Source: DATKJS01 sp964551995 (GTDB taxonomy: Bacteria; Acidobacteriota; Aminicenantia; Aminicenantales; Saccharicenantaceae). Taken from it: DNA of 64,000 nt. The notes under the pieces were generated by a model, which was given only the letters and a program-made list of their open reading frames with translations, had not been told where the DNA came from and did no database searches. The translations under genes and the position numbers were made by a program. Location: contig CAZKFD010000017.1 of the NCBI GenBank assembly GCA_964551995.1, positions 22,089 through 86,088 of the forward strand, in the 5' to 3' direction. Numbering within the stretch: position 1 is the stretch's first letter; each line of letters begins with the position of its first letter. This document shows positions 50,350-59,287 of the stretch, in pieces.

Positions 50350-50600
50350 TATATGACGAATCATATTGAAAGCATATGTATAGTCATAGAACACGTGCCT
50401 AGGGTTCGATTTCGGTTAAAGTCCACACACATAAAAAATTAGGTGAGCACTGGAAGAATCATGGCAGCGCCAGCAAACACCTGAAGCGCATCCTCACGCC
50501 TGCCTGCCCCATCCCGATTATCTAGCCGCCTCCGGCGCCTAATCCGCGGCCGATGGCCCGAGAATCCAGAAGATAAGCATCGCAAGGCGCGAGAGCCAGG
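50350..50600 (+). repeat. approximately 240-bp non-coding repeat, left copy
   Basis: Homologous along most of its length to 60590-60830 in the same orientation. Shared blocks include ACGAA-CAT-TTGAAA, TATA-TCATA, GTTCGAT, TTAAA-T-CACACA and later CCAGCA-AC-C-T-GAAG. No conserved reading frame, so non-coding. The 49851-51025 gap otherwise holds no gene. Confidence 0.6.
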
Positions 50601-50901
50601 CGAAAAAAGACGAAGAGGAGAGTCATCGATTTTCCATATGGTCACCAAACGCGGATCATATAGTCTCATCGGGGTATAGGCATCGGAACGAAGCAAGACA
50701 GGTATCTGCTCGATGTAACTGATAGTTAAGGTCGGTAGGCAGAAATCGTAGCAACCGTAAGGCCAGGTGGGACCTCCAGGAAGGTTAACATCCCCGTTTT
50801 CTATCTCGGTCTCCCGATCTCGGCCATGCCTGACCTCCTGATGGTTCAGATCAGGAGAGGAAGGCGTCGGAAACGCGTCAGAGCTAGCCTTTCCTGCAAC
50901 T

Positions 50902-50923
50902 TTCGACAGACGCCTGATAAAAG
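50902..50923 (+). repeat. 22-bp dispersed repeat, copy 2
   Basis: TTCGACAGACGCCTGATAAA plus AG; one mismatch to the copy at 46553. Also non-coding, upstream of the PD-(D/E)XK-like gene. Confidence 0.6.
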
Positions 50924-51025
50924 AGAGAGGATATCCTGTGTCGTTGGCGTCATGAGGCGGAACGGAGCGCTGGGTTAGTTGCAAAAGCAAAGGGCCTGCA
51001 TAAAATGAATATCAAGGAGGGAACG

Positions 51026-51511
51026 ATGAAACCAACGCGCCAACAAGTCGGCGAAGCCGGCGTGCACTGGGTGATCGCCCAGCTAACACTGAGAGGGCTG
51101 ACTGCTTTGCCCACTTCTCGGAACCAGAAGGGTCCCGATATAGTGGTGACCGGACCCTCTGGAGATACTGCGGCACTCTTATCTGTCAAGACCCGACGCA
51201 ACACATCCGACAAATTCTGGATAGTGGGTGATGAAAAAACTGGGAACGTCTGGGGCGGCCCGCTCTGTTGGTACGTCTTCGTTCGTGTTACGGACAAGGG
51301 GCGTCCGGGCGACCCAGTATTCGAAGCACTCACGGCTCCGGCCGACGAAGTGCGCCGGTTTGCTACCGCCGACCGTGAGGAGCAGGTTCGTCGTAAATAT
51401 CGAAAGGTCGGCGGGGGTGGCTGGGGCTATACGCCTTTTTACATTGAGCTGTTCCACGACGATCAGATCAAGGAACGCGCCGCGCGTAAGTGGAAGGAAT
51501 TCACAGTATGA
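51026..51511 (+). CDS. PD-(D/E)XK-like protein (mobile-element type)
   Basis: A 161-residue protein. GEAGVHWVIAQLTLRGLTAL, PTSRNQKGPDIVVTGPSGDT and AALLSVKTRR follow the helix-strand-strand layout of the PD-(D/E)XK fold: an early Glu, Asp in PDIVV, and S-V-K where active enzymes have E-x-K. Relatives in mobile elements often have Q-V-K here, so catalysis is uncertain. The start is moved to the ATG at 51026, which has GGAGGG upstream; the frame opens 21 nt earlier. It lies between the left repeat and the defence-like operon and is transcribed towards that operon's end. Confidence 0.65.
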   Translation: MKPTRQQVGEAGVHWVIAQLTLRGLTALPTSRNQKGPDIVVTGPSGDTAALLSVKTRRNTSDKFWIVGDEKTGNVWGGPLCWYVFVRVTDKGRPGDPVFEALTAPADEVRRFATADREEQVRRKYRKVGGGGWGYTPFYIELFHDDQIKERAARKWKEFTV

Positions 51512-51567
51512 ATAACAAGAACGTGTCCGCAACATAGGACCTTGGCCAGTTCTTCACCAGAGGATAA

Positions 51568-51732
51568 ATGGCCAAAACTGCCATCTACGAGATGATCGCC
51601 GCGAAGCCTGCCCGCTACCATGCCCTGATCGGCCTCTACTCGGCGCTGGGCGTTGAGGCGTTCGCGGACTTCACCAAGGTCTACGCGGGGCCCGATCTGC
51701 ACATGCCGACGGAAAACGACGTACAAAAGTGA
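51568..51732 (+). pseudogene. Mor/C-type phage activator remnant
   Basis: A 54-residue frame with a ribosome-binding site (AGAGGAT). It encodes LIGLYSALGVEAFADFTKVY then AGPDLHMPTENDVQK and a TGA. In Mor-type phage transcription activators a similar stretch (GG-xx-YIPK) precedes the helix-turn-helix, which starts RDxxI. Here the codons after the TGA read TRDQTILAFFFAGG in the same frame, so a nonsense mutation seems to have cut the gene, and the helix-turn-helix region itself is degraded. Assignment is tentative. The short product may instead be a stand-alone small protein. Confidence 0.4.
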
Positions 51733-51913
51733 ACCAGGGACCAAACGATCCTGGCGTTCTTTTTTGCCGGTGGTGAGTCGGCCCGAGAACGATCACCAGA
51801 CAGCCTTATAGTCGGATTCTCGGCTGGGAAAACCTCCTGGTCTATCGGGATCCACTTTCAAAGGTCCGTCTATTAGAATCCTATGAAGGTGGGGTACAAC
51901 AATGTTTGCCACG

Positions 51914-52663
51914 TCACGCACCAAAATATACGCCCTCGATTCGAGGCACTCTTCGATGAAATGCTTTGAAACCAGCACCTGCCTTGACAAGCCGCCAGAG
52001 GGTTGGACATCCTCCCGAAGGGAAGAGATCTAGATTGTCACAGGTTTGGCGACCGAGTTCATGCCGATGTTTGCGATAGAATCCCTGTTCGATAACGTCG
52101 CCCTTAGGTCCGCTCTTGCTCGCAGTAAAATAAAAGTCGTCACCTTCTTTGGCAATGACAGTGTAGGTGTAGAGATCGGCCCGTTCCGGGACGAGCGCGA
52201 GACGAGTTGTCTTCCCATCGTAGTGTTTTGAGAACGTCCCTGCTTCTGACAGGCGCCATTCCTGCCGACCTCGCTCATACCTGCGCTTGTCATCTATAGA
52301 ATTGACTAGATCAGCATACTCGGCATTCAGCTGTTCGAGGACCCGCACCAAGAGCGGCGAAGCATCTCTGCAAACACGGGTGGCGGTGCAGTACCCCCCA
52401 TAGCGCTCCGGCAGTTCTGCCGCGATGAACGTAATTCGCTGGTCAAAAGCGTTGCATAGGCGGTGAATATCGTTTGGTGAAACCCCTCGAGGGGAGAATA
52501 CGATAGCCTCATCCGCTAGTTCGACAAACGATTCGGCTGGATGAATCACGCATCCTGTCGGTTTCTGGTTCCAGTAATAGCTCCATGCCCGGTAGTACAA
52601 GACGAGAGCCTTCTTGATGATTTCGCTACTCACGTCATCTGTACCAATGGGATACTGCACCAT
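51914..52663 (-). CDS. unrecognised protein, last gene of the NurA-HerA-MTase-rSAM operon
   Basis: A 249-residue protein without a recognisable motif. The N-terminal half is helical, including SSEIIKKALVLYYRAWSYYW and PAESFVELADEAIVFSPRGV. The middle has DDKRRYERGRQEWRLSEAGT, and the C-terminal half is strand-rich (RLALVPERADLYTYTVIAKE and DFYFTASKSGPKGDVIEQGF). No signal peptide, TM helix or metal-ligand cluster is seen. It starts 12 nt after the radical SAM gene, so it belongs to the operon, and could be an effector, a target-recognition protein or the substrate of the radical SAM enzyme. The 51733-51913 gap holds no gene. Confidence 0.65.
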   Translation of the reverse strand: MVQYPIGTDDVSSEIIKKALVLYYRAWSYYWNQKPTGCVIHPAESFVELADEAIVFSPRGVSPNDIHRLCNAFDQRITFIAAELPERYGGYCTATRVCRDASPLLVRVLEQLNAEYADLVNSIDDKRRYERGRQEWRLSEAGTFSKHYDGKTTRLALVPERADLYTYTVIAKEGDDFYFTASKSGPKGDVIEQGFYRKHRHELGRQTCDNLDLFPSGGCPTLWRLVKAGAGFKAFHRRVPRIEGVYFGA

Positions 52664-52675
52664 CCTACGCGCCTT

Positions 52676-54223
52676 TCATCGTGGCCCGTCAGTTGGCCGT
52701 AGCAACCCGGTCTCCCATTGTCCGGCGATCTGTTTAGCGAATCCGTTACTGACATTATTCCGAAAGGCTGACGCCACTCGCGTTTCACCGAAGACGTTGA
52801 AAGACTTACTGCGGTAGTGGGCATTTAGGCTGTACATTAGTCGCTGAAGGTCGATGTAATCCTCGACGCCGCCCTCGTTCATGTGCAGAAAGGGGTACAG
52901 TTTTCCGTTTAGCATATGCAGATCGCTGTCCCATCCCTGTTTTCGGAAGTAGGGTAGATATTTCTCATAGATAGCCGTCCCCGGCACAGGAGTAAACAAC
53001 ATTGGAATAATCGAGCCAACTGTATGGGAAACGAAAAGCGTGGTCTTCACCAGTTCATCAATAGTCTCGCCCGGAAGCCCATATAAGACAAAGGCATTGA
53101 CTTCCAAGTTGCGGAGGCGGTAACCAGCCTTCTCGCACATTTGCACGGCCTTAACGAAATGGTCTATCTTCACGTGTTTTCGATTCAGTTCCTTCAATCG
53201 TTTATCATCGAAATGCTCTAAGGGCAGGTAGAGACGTTCCAAGTGCGCTGCCTTTAACAGATCGACAAGTTCTTGCGATTGACAAAGCGTCCGGGTGTCA
53301 AATCCTTCTGGCGCATGCAACCGGAAGGGCAGCTTCTGCTCCACAATGCCCCGCAGAATGGGCATCAGGCAGTCCTGATAGTTGACGAGGAGATAATCGG
53401 CATAGAATGCAAAATCCCGGATGCCATAACGCTCGTACTTATCCTTCATTTCGGCCAAGATATCCTCGGCTTGGCGATGGCGTACCCTCCTGTGCCCGCC
53501 GTTCAACTTGCGCTGCGCGCAGTATGCGCAGTTGAAGGGACACCCACGGCTCGGCGTGATGATGGCATATTCGGGCGTCTTTCTGTACAAGGAAAGGTCT
53601 GTCCAGAGGTCGTTGGCCGCCGCGACCTCGCCCGCAACGACAATGTCGGCCGTGGTCATCCTGGCGGCGTGCTGAGGTACGAGCGTCGGGTAGATTCCGC
53701 CGAGCAGAATGGTCGTGCGTTTCCCGAAGCGCCTTCGGAGCCGCTTCGTCAGATCCCGGAGGCTTTCCCACCAGTAGGTCATGACGGCAGAAATCCACAC
53801 CTCGTGCGGCGGGTGTTTGGCTGTAAAGTCCTTAGCGTCAAGCCATTCATCGAACTCTCGCCAGGTTTTGCCGAAATGATATTTGAAAAGCTGCAACGAT
53901 TCGCCATTCTTTTCCACCATGACGGGACTGACTGAGTGCTCGGGTTCCTCCCGTTCTGCATAGGATTCGGTCGGATTGATTCGATGCCGATGTACTTGGC
54001 GGTGTTCGTCCGTTTCCATGAAGTCGAAGAGTTCGACCCGCCTGTAGCGATAGTGCTTCTTCAGAAGTGTGGCGATCCTTAGTAGCCCATACGGTTGGGC
54101 CCATTCAGCCCAGTATTGGGTGTCATAGACAGGAGGGTTAATGAGCAGGACAGTCCGACATACTGGGTGACCCCCCAGGGTATCACGGTCGAAGCGCCTC
54201 AAAATTCTCGCTTTCCTGCTCAT
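52676..54223 (-). CDS. B12-binding-type radical SAM protein
   Basis: A 515-residue radical SAM enzyme. The first 215 residues fit a B12-binding-like Rossmann domain (VLLINPPVYDTQYWAEWAQP, PYGLLRIATLLKK, TILLGGIYPTLVPQHA); the DxHxxG lower-ligand motif is not seen, which is common for this group. The [4Fe-4S] motif is GCPFNCAYC with Cys 228, 232 and 235 (CX3CX2C), followed by the TIM-barrel pattern of RHRQAEDILAEMKDKYERYG, EGFDTRTLCQS and LEVNAFVLYGLPGETIDELV (Gly-rich SAM-binding strand). Such enzymes do methylations, ring closures or other radical chemistry. It lies 27 nt after the methyltransferase gene. The target (DNA, protein or small molecule) cannot be told from sequence. Confidence 0.88.
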   Translation of the reverse strand: MSRKARILRRFDRDTLGGHPVCRTVLLINPPVYDTQYWAEWAQPYGLLRIATLLKKHYRYRRVELFDFMETDEHRQVHRHRINPTESYAEREEPEHSVSPVMVEKNGESLQLFKYHFGKTWREFDEWLDAKDFTAKHPPHEVWISAVMTYWWESLRDLTKRLRRRFGKRTTILLGGIYPTLVPQHAARMTTADIVVAGEVAAANDLWTDLSLYRKTPEYAIITPSRGCPFNCAYCAQRKLNGGHRRVRHRQAEDILAEMKDKYERYGIRDFAFYADYLLVNYQDCLMPILRGIVEQKLPFRLHAPEGFDTRTLCQSQELVDLLKAAHLERLYLPLEHFDDKRLKELNRKHVKIDHFVKAVQMCEKAGYRLRNLEVNAFVLYGLPGETIDELVKTTLFVSHTVGSIIPMLFTPVPGTAIYEKYLPYFRKQGWDSDLHMLNGKLYPFLHMNEGGVEDYIDLQRLMYSLNAHYRSKSFNVFGETRVASAFRNNVSNGFAKQIAGQWETGLLRPTDGPR

Positions 54224-54250
54224 GTTTTCCTCAAGAGCGTCTTCTCTCGT

Positions 54251-57200
54251 TTATCCTGTTAGATCCTTCAGCGAGTCTTGTATGTCTTTGAGCTCCTCCT
54301 TGGAGAGTTTCCAGAGTTCGGCAGCGAGATCATCTATGTGCAATTCGCACTCCTCGATGATCGCCATATCGCCCCGTGCCGCCGCCGCGTGTGCCTGCTT
54401 ACTTGAATCGGCAAGTTTCTTGTGGAGTGGGTTCCGGCCATCGAACTTCATTAATGGAATGTATTTCAGTACATGCGGCGATGGGTGCATAGCAACGTAG
54501 GCTTGTACAATATAACGTGCCGGGCTGCAATTAAGGACAGCACATAGATACTGGGCCTCCATTTCTGTGTCCGTAGGGATCATTATTATTGTATGGTCCG
54601 GCACAATTGGTTTGTCGTCATTTATGGGCCCAACTACTGCTGCGTCCATCTCATTGGAAACCTCACGCCAAACCACCTTCCATCCGGAAAATGTGTACGG
54701 CCCAACATTGTAGATGGCGTAAAAGGGTTCCCCGTTGGGGCGAAGGTATTTCTTGTATCCACTACGTTCTCGCAGTTGGTTTTCAAAGGACTGGAAGTAT
54801 TCAAGCGTCTTGGGGCGATCGCGCTTTAGCATTGCCTCTGACATGGCCACCGCAGGGTTCTTCGGGTCTTGCGCCAGAATAATGCTTAACGAGGGTGTAG
54901 CGCTCCAGCGAGAAACATCCTGCCCCCTAAGGAGAGAAAATACCGACTTGCTCTCAACGGACTTCTGTATGTTTTCCTGTTCTTTCTTCCCTACATCACC
55001 GCAATTGGCCACGGTTACCAAACCACCAGGTGTGATAGCAGCAATTTCAACCCAGTATGCACCATTCAACCACGTACAACATCCAGCCCGAGCCTTGTAT
55101 GCTGAAGCCCCGACTACGTGTTTGACGGCTCGGATCGACTTTGGGCGCCCAGCAATCCAAGGCGAATCTATTCTAGACCCGTCAATGGGCTCGGCTTGCC
55201 ACTGGGATATACTGCACAGATCTGGGGTCACCTGGGAAAGTGCCACACCCTCTGGAACTAACCCGCCCTTCTTGCGTTTGCGCCAGTAACCAACATTTAC
55301 GGGATACTTGGTAGGTGCTCCTTTCTCAGCTAGCACGATGCCCGTCCGGTTAGTAGCGCCTTCGAACGGTTTAAGAGCGCTCATGTCGTCGAACCAAAAT
55401 ACCCGCAACGGGGGCCCTTCCTTGCCAATTTTGAACCTACGGAAACCTTCTCCTCCACCCTCGGTCTTGAAGACGGTCTGTGTAATTACGAATCCAATCC
55501 GCCCGTAGTCGCTCAAGTACTTGTCGGCTGAGACATAAAACATCAGAACCGAGATATCGTCTTTAGCCGAACCCAGACGGGCTTTCAATCCCGTATGGGT
55601 GAACAGATTGTACCGTTGCCAGAGGGGCACTATTTCTTTGCGATACCGCTCCGGCAGATGCTCCCAATTCACCCATGGGGGGTTTCCTGCAACATAATCA
55701 AATTGGCCCACGAACATCGGTGCAAAGGCATTCTTGACGATTCGCGCCCACACGCCGTTCACCTTCTTCTCGTCGAGGTCGAGGAGTACCTTGTAAAGGT
55801 CCACCAAGGCGTGGATATCGCGCTCGTCCTTTTTGGGGTTCAGGGGGAAGTTATCAATCGCTTTAGCCGCAAACTCGTCCGGCGACCGGTGGATGGCTAC
55901 CGATTCTTCAAGAATCCCGGCTAGACGATCTATGTGCCGCGCTTCTACAAGGGATGACGGGACGGCAAATGGTCCGACAGCCGTGCTAAAGGTATATAAC
56001 CCTTGACTAAACAGGTTGCCGGATTCCGACGGTGTAAGAATTGAGTCACAAAGGTAAACAGGTATGGTGATTTCTCCCTGGCGGTGTTGTAGAAGGTCGC
56101 CCAAGGCGAGGAGATAGTTTGTTCGGGCCGAGATAACCGCCAGCGGGTTCAGGTCAAACCCGACTATGTTTTCGAGGATCATCTCGAGGACATCGCGTTC
56201 GGACGTGCTGTTCTTCCAGCCATATTGGCGTACGGCCTTAATCGCTAAGACAAGAAAGGTGCCGGACCCGCACGCCGGATCAAGCAACCGTTTCTTGGGA
56301 TCGCCCTTGAAACGGCCTCCATCGAGCATGTTTAGGAGGCGCTCCGCCAGCCAGTCGGGCGTGTAGTATTCCCCTAAGTTGTGCCGCAGAGTCTTTGGCA
56401 TAAGGTGTTGATAAAGATGTTTCAGGAGGTCTCGTGTGGCGTCTGGGTCCACATCAAGAGTGACGAGCGAGTAGTCGGCCAGCTTGCCGATCATCGTCCG
56501 GATGGCCGCTTCTACAGGAGGGGACCAGCAGTCCAAGTACCAGCTGAAAAAATCGCCCTCAAGAAAGTTCTTAATGCCCAGTTCTGCGAAGATGCCCCCC
56601 TGTTCCATACGTTTGGCGTAGGACAGCAGGTCCTCGGCCGAGAGATTAGCCGCTTGGTGGAGGTCTGTACCCAGCTTGGGGGCCAGGTAGAAGTGGGCGA
56701 TCTGAACTGCCAAGAGTTTGATGAGCGCTGCGTAGTAGCTATGGATACAGAAGAAGAGACAGAACGGATCAATCTTCTTCCCGGTGATCCCGTATTCGCG
56801 GGCGATGACCATCACATTGACCTTGGAAGCCTGGTCATAATCACAGACCTCGCTGAATTGCCGGGACCATTGTTCGAAGAGCACTTTGATTCGCGGCGCC
56901 TCGGATTCGGTCAGAGCCTTATAGAGTGCCCCGACGACCTGGCGTCCGACCAGCGTCCGCTCGCCGAAGTCCTCGATGAGATTCTCGGGGATAAGCGCCC
57001 TCTCGGTCGAGAGCGAACTAAGCATCCGCAGGAACCGGTCGGTAGCCGGTGGCCTTACCTCAAGCGGATCGTCGATATACCAGACGCCCTCCTTGCGGCG
57101 CACAAAGATATAGTAGCAGCCATCAAATGCCACGCCTGCCAGGCGCTCTTCTTTTTGGCGCTCGCGACGGACTATGTCCGTCATATATTGCTTGACCTGC

Positions 57201-57490
57201 GCGACGGCATGCCGATTCGCACGGTAATTGTTATCTTGGCGAAGCGAACGAGGGGGCTCGTATTCGATGATGAATCGGTTATAGACAGCATCAGCGCGAC
57301 CATTAAAGAGCGTGTATTCTTCACGGACGTGCAGTTGCAGCCCCACTTCCTCGGCAAAATGCTCGATGACCTTGGCCGCCTCGGTTCGTAACTCGGCCTC
57401 ATTATGTGCCTTTCGCGCAGCCTCAAGAAAGCCATTCGTCACGCTGATGGCGTGAGCCATAATCCTATCTTCAAGATGGCGTTGCGCCAT
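54251..57490 (-). CDS. type IIG-like protein: PD-(D/E)XK-like N-terminus plus N6-adenine DNA methyltransferase
   Basis: A 1079-residue protein. Residues of about 1-130 form a nuclease-like segment: EEYTLFNGRADAVYNRFIIE with Asp66 and Glu76, continuing YEPP, where type I/IIG nucleases have E-x-K (Lys replaced by Glu78). A helical spacer follows, then the Eco57I-like methyltransferase: LGEYYTPDWLAERLL, motif I LLDPACGSGTFLVLA near residue 405, IVGFDLNPLAVISARTNYLL and motif IV GNPPWVNW near 602. The last 400 residues hold the target-recognition part. The length fits single-chain IIG enzymes. It lies 8 nt after the HerA gene. It may act as restriction-modification enzyme or as the self/non-self methyltransferase of a larger system. 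Confidence 0.88.
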   Translation of the reverse strand: MAQRHLEDRIMAHAISVTNGFLEAARKAHNEAELRTEAAKVIEHFAEEVGLQLHVREEYTLFNGRADAVYNRFIIEYEPPRSLRQDNNYRANRHAVAQVKQYMTDIVRRERQKEERLAGVAFDGCYYIFVRRKEGVWYIDDPLEVRPPATDRFLRMLSSLSTERALIPENLIEDFGERTLVGRQVVGALYKALTESEAPRIKVLFEQWSRQFSEVCDYDQASKVNVMVIAREYGITGKKIDPFCLFFCIHSYYAALIKLLAVQIAHFYLAPKLGTDLHQAANLSAEDLLSYAKRMEQGGIFAELGIKNFLEGDFFSWYLDCWSPPVEAAIRTMIGKLADYSLVTLDVDPDATRDLLKHLYQHLMPKTLRHNLGEYYTPDWLAERLLNMLDGGRFKGDPKKRLLDPACGSGTFLVLAIKAVRQYGWKNSTSERDVLEMILENIVGFDLNPLAVISARTNYLLALGDLLQHRQGEITIPVYLCDSILTPSESGNLFSQGLYTFSTAVGPFAVPSSLVEARHIDRLAGILEESVAIHRSPDEFAAKAIDNFPLNPKKDERDIHALVDLYKVLLDLDEKKVNGVWARIVKNAFAPMFVGQFDYVAGNPPWVNWEHLPERYRKEIVPLWQRYNLFTHTGLKARLGSAKDDISVLMFYVSADKYLSDYGRIGFVITQTVFKTEGGGEGFRRFKIGKEGPPLRVFWFDDMSALKPFEGATNRTGIVLAEKGAPTKYPVNVGYWRKRKKGGLVPEGVALSQVTPDLCSISQWQAEPIDGSRIDSPWIAGRPKSIRAVKHVVGASAYKARAGCCTWLNGAYWVEIAAITPGGLVTVANCGDVGKKEQENIQKSVESKSVFSLLRGQDVSRWSATPSLSIILAQDPKNPAVAMSEAMLKRDRPKTLEYFQSFENQLRERSGYKKYLRPNGEPFYAIYNVGPYTFSGWKVVWREVSNEMDAAVVGPINDDKPIVPDHTIIMIPTDTEMEAQYLCAVLNCSPARYIVQAYVAMHPSPHVLKYIPLMKFDGRNPLHKKLADSSKQAHAAAARGDMAIIEECELHIDDLAAELWKLSKEELKDIQDSLKDLTG

Positions 57491-57498
57491 TATTGACC

Positions 57499-59274
57499 CT
57501 ATGCTGATGGTTGCCGGTACGCCGGAAGCGGGAAAATGACCTTGACCGGTTGTCGGTAGATGGCGTGACTCACAAGAAGTTCGCCCTTAGACAACCGCGT
57601 CATGTTCATCTTAATGTCATCCCCCAGGAACCTATAATCCAATGCTCCTACCTCAGCCGAGCCAGTGCGCCCGAGAATCTTCGTGGCGCAGTTGCCCGTA
57701 ACACGTTCATGTACAGCACTCATGAATTGCTGCGCCGAGATTAGGATCACACCTAGCGAGCGGCCTCTCTCGGCGATTTCAAGGACCTGATCCGTAATGG
57801 GAGATGCCTGGCGGCCGCGCGGTGCATACTTGTTTAATTCGTCAATGAAGAAGATGATTTTCTCCGGCCCGGGCAAAACTTCTCCTGTCTTCTCGTCCTC
57901 AACGCCCTCGGCCTTTACGCGATACATTGTGCGGAGCAAGTCGCCAAAGACCAAACACTGCTCATGGTCTTTCAACTTTGCAATATCCACGACGTAGGCG
58001 TGGCCACCCTTGATCTTAAGAAACTCCTCGCCGAGGTCCTTCTCGCGCGTGCTACGAGCGCCTTGGACAAATAGCCCGGACCCGCCCGTCGTAATCATGC
58101 GGCGCATGTGTCGCCGGAAGACCCCTATAGATGAAGGCTTGATGTTCCGCCATCCGTTCTTGACGGGACCCCCGGTTGAAGGGTCGAAAAGCGGCGCGCT
58201 TGTCAGCAAATTATCGAAACTCGTGACGTTCCGCAATTCCTTGTCGCCTGTGCGGAAACCCTCGCGTAGCTCGCTGATTATGCTCTCGAGCGTCCCGTAG
58301 GCATCGGGAACGTTCGTAAAGAGGAAATCGAGCTTGTCAGCCGTATTCTCCATATCATAGGCATAGATAGAATAGGATGTCGGGTAGGGCGTATGACTGT
58401 TCGGGTACCCCTTACGGTGGCTGCGCGGCAGATAATAGTGTACGTTTCCGGGAGGGAACGTCTGCGGTTTCAGGCCAAGCTTTTCCCATAGTTCGACCTG
58501 CTCGAGTGGGAGCTTTTTTTCGGGTTCCTCATCGAGGTGTAGTAAGTCCCCATGCTTCACGTTTAGGATGATGATAGCGATGTCCTCGGGGTTCTGCGCT
58601 TTCTGGAGGATGGCCTGGATTAAAAACATGGCATAGGAGGTCTTGGTCGCCAACCCACTGATGCCCGTAATGTTGACGTGAGCCGACTCGGGCCCTAGGA
58701 GATAACGTCCATCAAGGTAGGCAGTGGCTGTTGCGCCACTGCTTAACTTGATGAGGCCCGCCGGGATTGCATCGTTCGGTCGTTCCGTCATCAGGGTATC
58801 AATTCCGAGGGCGCGGTAAATACCCTGTTCGTCGGCGAATCGAACTCGGCGTCCACTTGGCACTGGCATGTAGATGTCTGCGTCATTGCTGAGTACACTG
58901 ATGTGAGCGATGTGGGCACCTTGACGCGGAGTGTTGGGCTCCTCCGTTACGTCCCCGAAATTGCTCGAAATGTAATTAGATAAGTGGCCCGCGGCGTCAG
59001 TGTAGTGGTGAATGTTCGTGATGAGCCCGTATGTCTTGCTCGTTTTATCCGCGCCAGCATGCGAGACTTGATCGACTTCCACGATATCGAAAGGATTGCA
59101 TATCTGGTCTTTAGCCAACCAGAAGTGGAACGTGTCGGACGAGTTTGCCTCCCTTTCGGTGGCAGAAGTGCGCCCGATTGTTTTTACATCAGTACTTATC
59201 CGCCCGGCATCCTTGGCAGAATTGGTGCCGTTGACGGAGTTTTGGGCTTTGCTGTCGTCATTCCGTTTCGCCAT
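57499..59274 (-). CDS. HerA/FtsK-superfamily ATPase with variant P-loop
   Basis: A 591-residue hexameric-translocase type ATPase. A charged, low-complexity N-terminus (about 45 residues) precedes a HAS-barrel-like domain (NPFDIVEVDQV to ISSNFGDVT). The P-loop reads GISGLATKTS at 204-213, two residues longer than the usual GxTGSGKS, with T-K-T in place of G-K-S. Walker B is IIFFIDELNKYAP near 473-483, and the probable arginine finger is in KILGRTGSAEVG near 536. RLSKGELLVSHAIYRQPVKV ends it as in HerA. It would pump DNA and pair with the NurA-like nuclease encoded 13 nt upstream. AAGAGGAG precedes the ATG. Confidence 0.88.
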   Translation of the reverse strand: MAKRNDDSKAQNSVNGTNSAKDAGRISTDVKTIGRTSATEREANSSDTFHFWLAKDQICNPFDIVEVDQVSHAGADKTSKTYGLITNIHHYTDAAGHLSNYISSNFGDVTEEPNTPRQGAHIAHISVLSNDADIYMPVPSGRRVRFADEQGIYRALGIDTLMTERPNDAIPAGLIKLSSGATATAYLDGRYLLGPESAHVNITGISGLATKTSYAMFLIQAILQKAQNPEDIAIIILNVKHGDLLHLDEEPEKKLPLEQVELWEKLGLKPQTFPPGNVHYYLPRSHRKGYPNSHTPYPTSYSIYAYDMENTADKLDFLFTNVPDAYGTLESIISELREGFRTGDKELRNVTSFDNLLTSAPLFDPSTGGPVKNGWRNIKPSSIGVFRRHMRRMITTGGSGLFVQGARSTREKDLGEEFLKIKGGHAYVVDIAKLKDHEQCLVFGDLLRTMYRVKAEGVEDEKTGEVLPGPEKIIFFIDELNKYAPRGRQASPITDQVLEIAERGRSLGVILISAQQFMSAVHERVTGNCATKILGRTGSAEVGALDYRFLGDDIKMNMTRLSKGELLVSHAIYRQPVKVIFPLPAYRQPSA

Positions 59275-59287
59275 ATGGGATCTCCTC

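Noticed and set aside
50439..50990. 183-codon open frame on the minus strand
   Set aside because: Composition is Arg/Ser/Pro-rich, no ribosome-binding site, and the part inside the left 240-bp repeat is not conserved as protein in the right copy.
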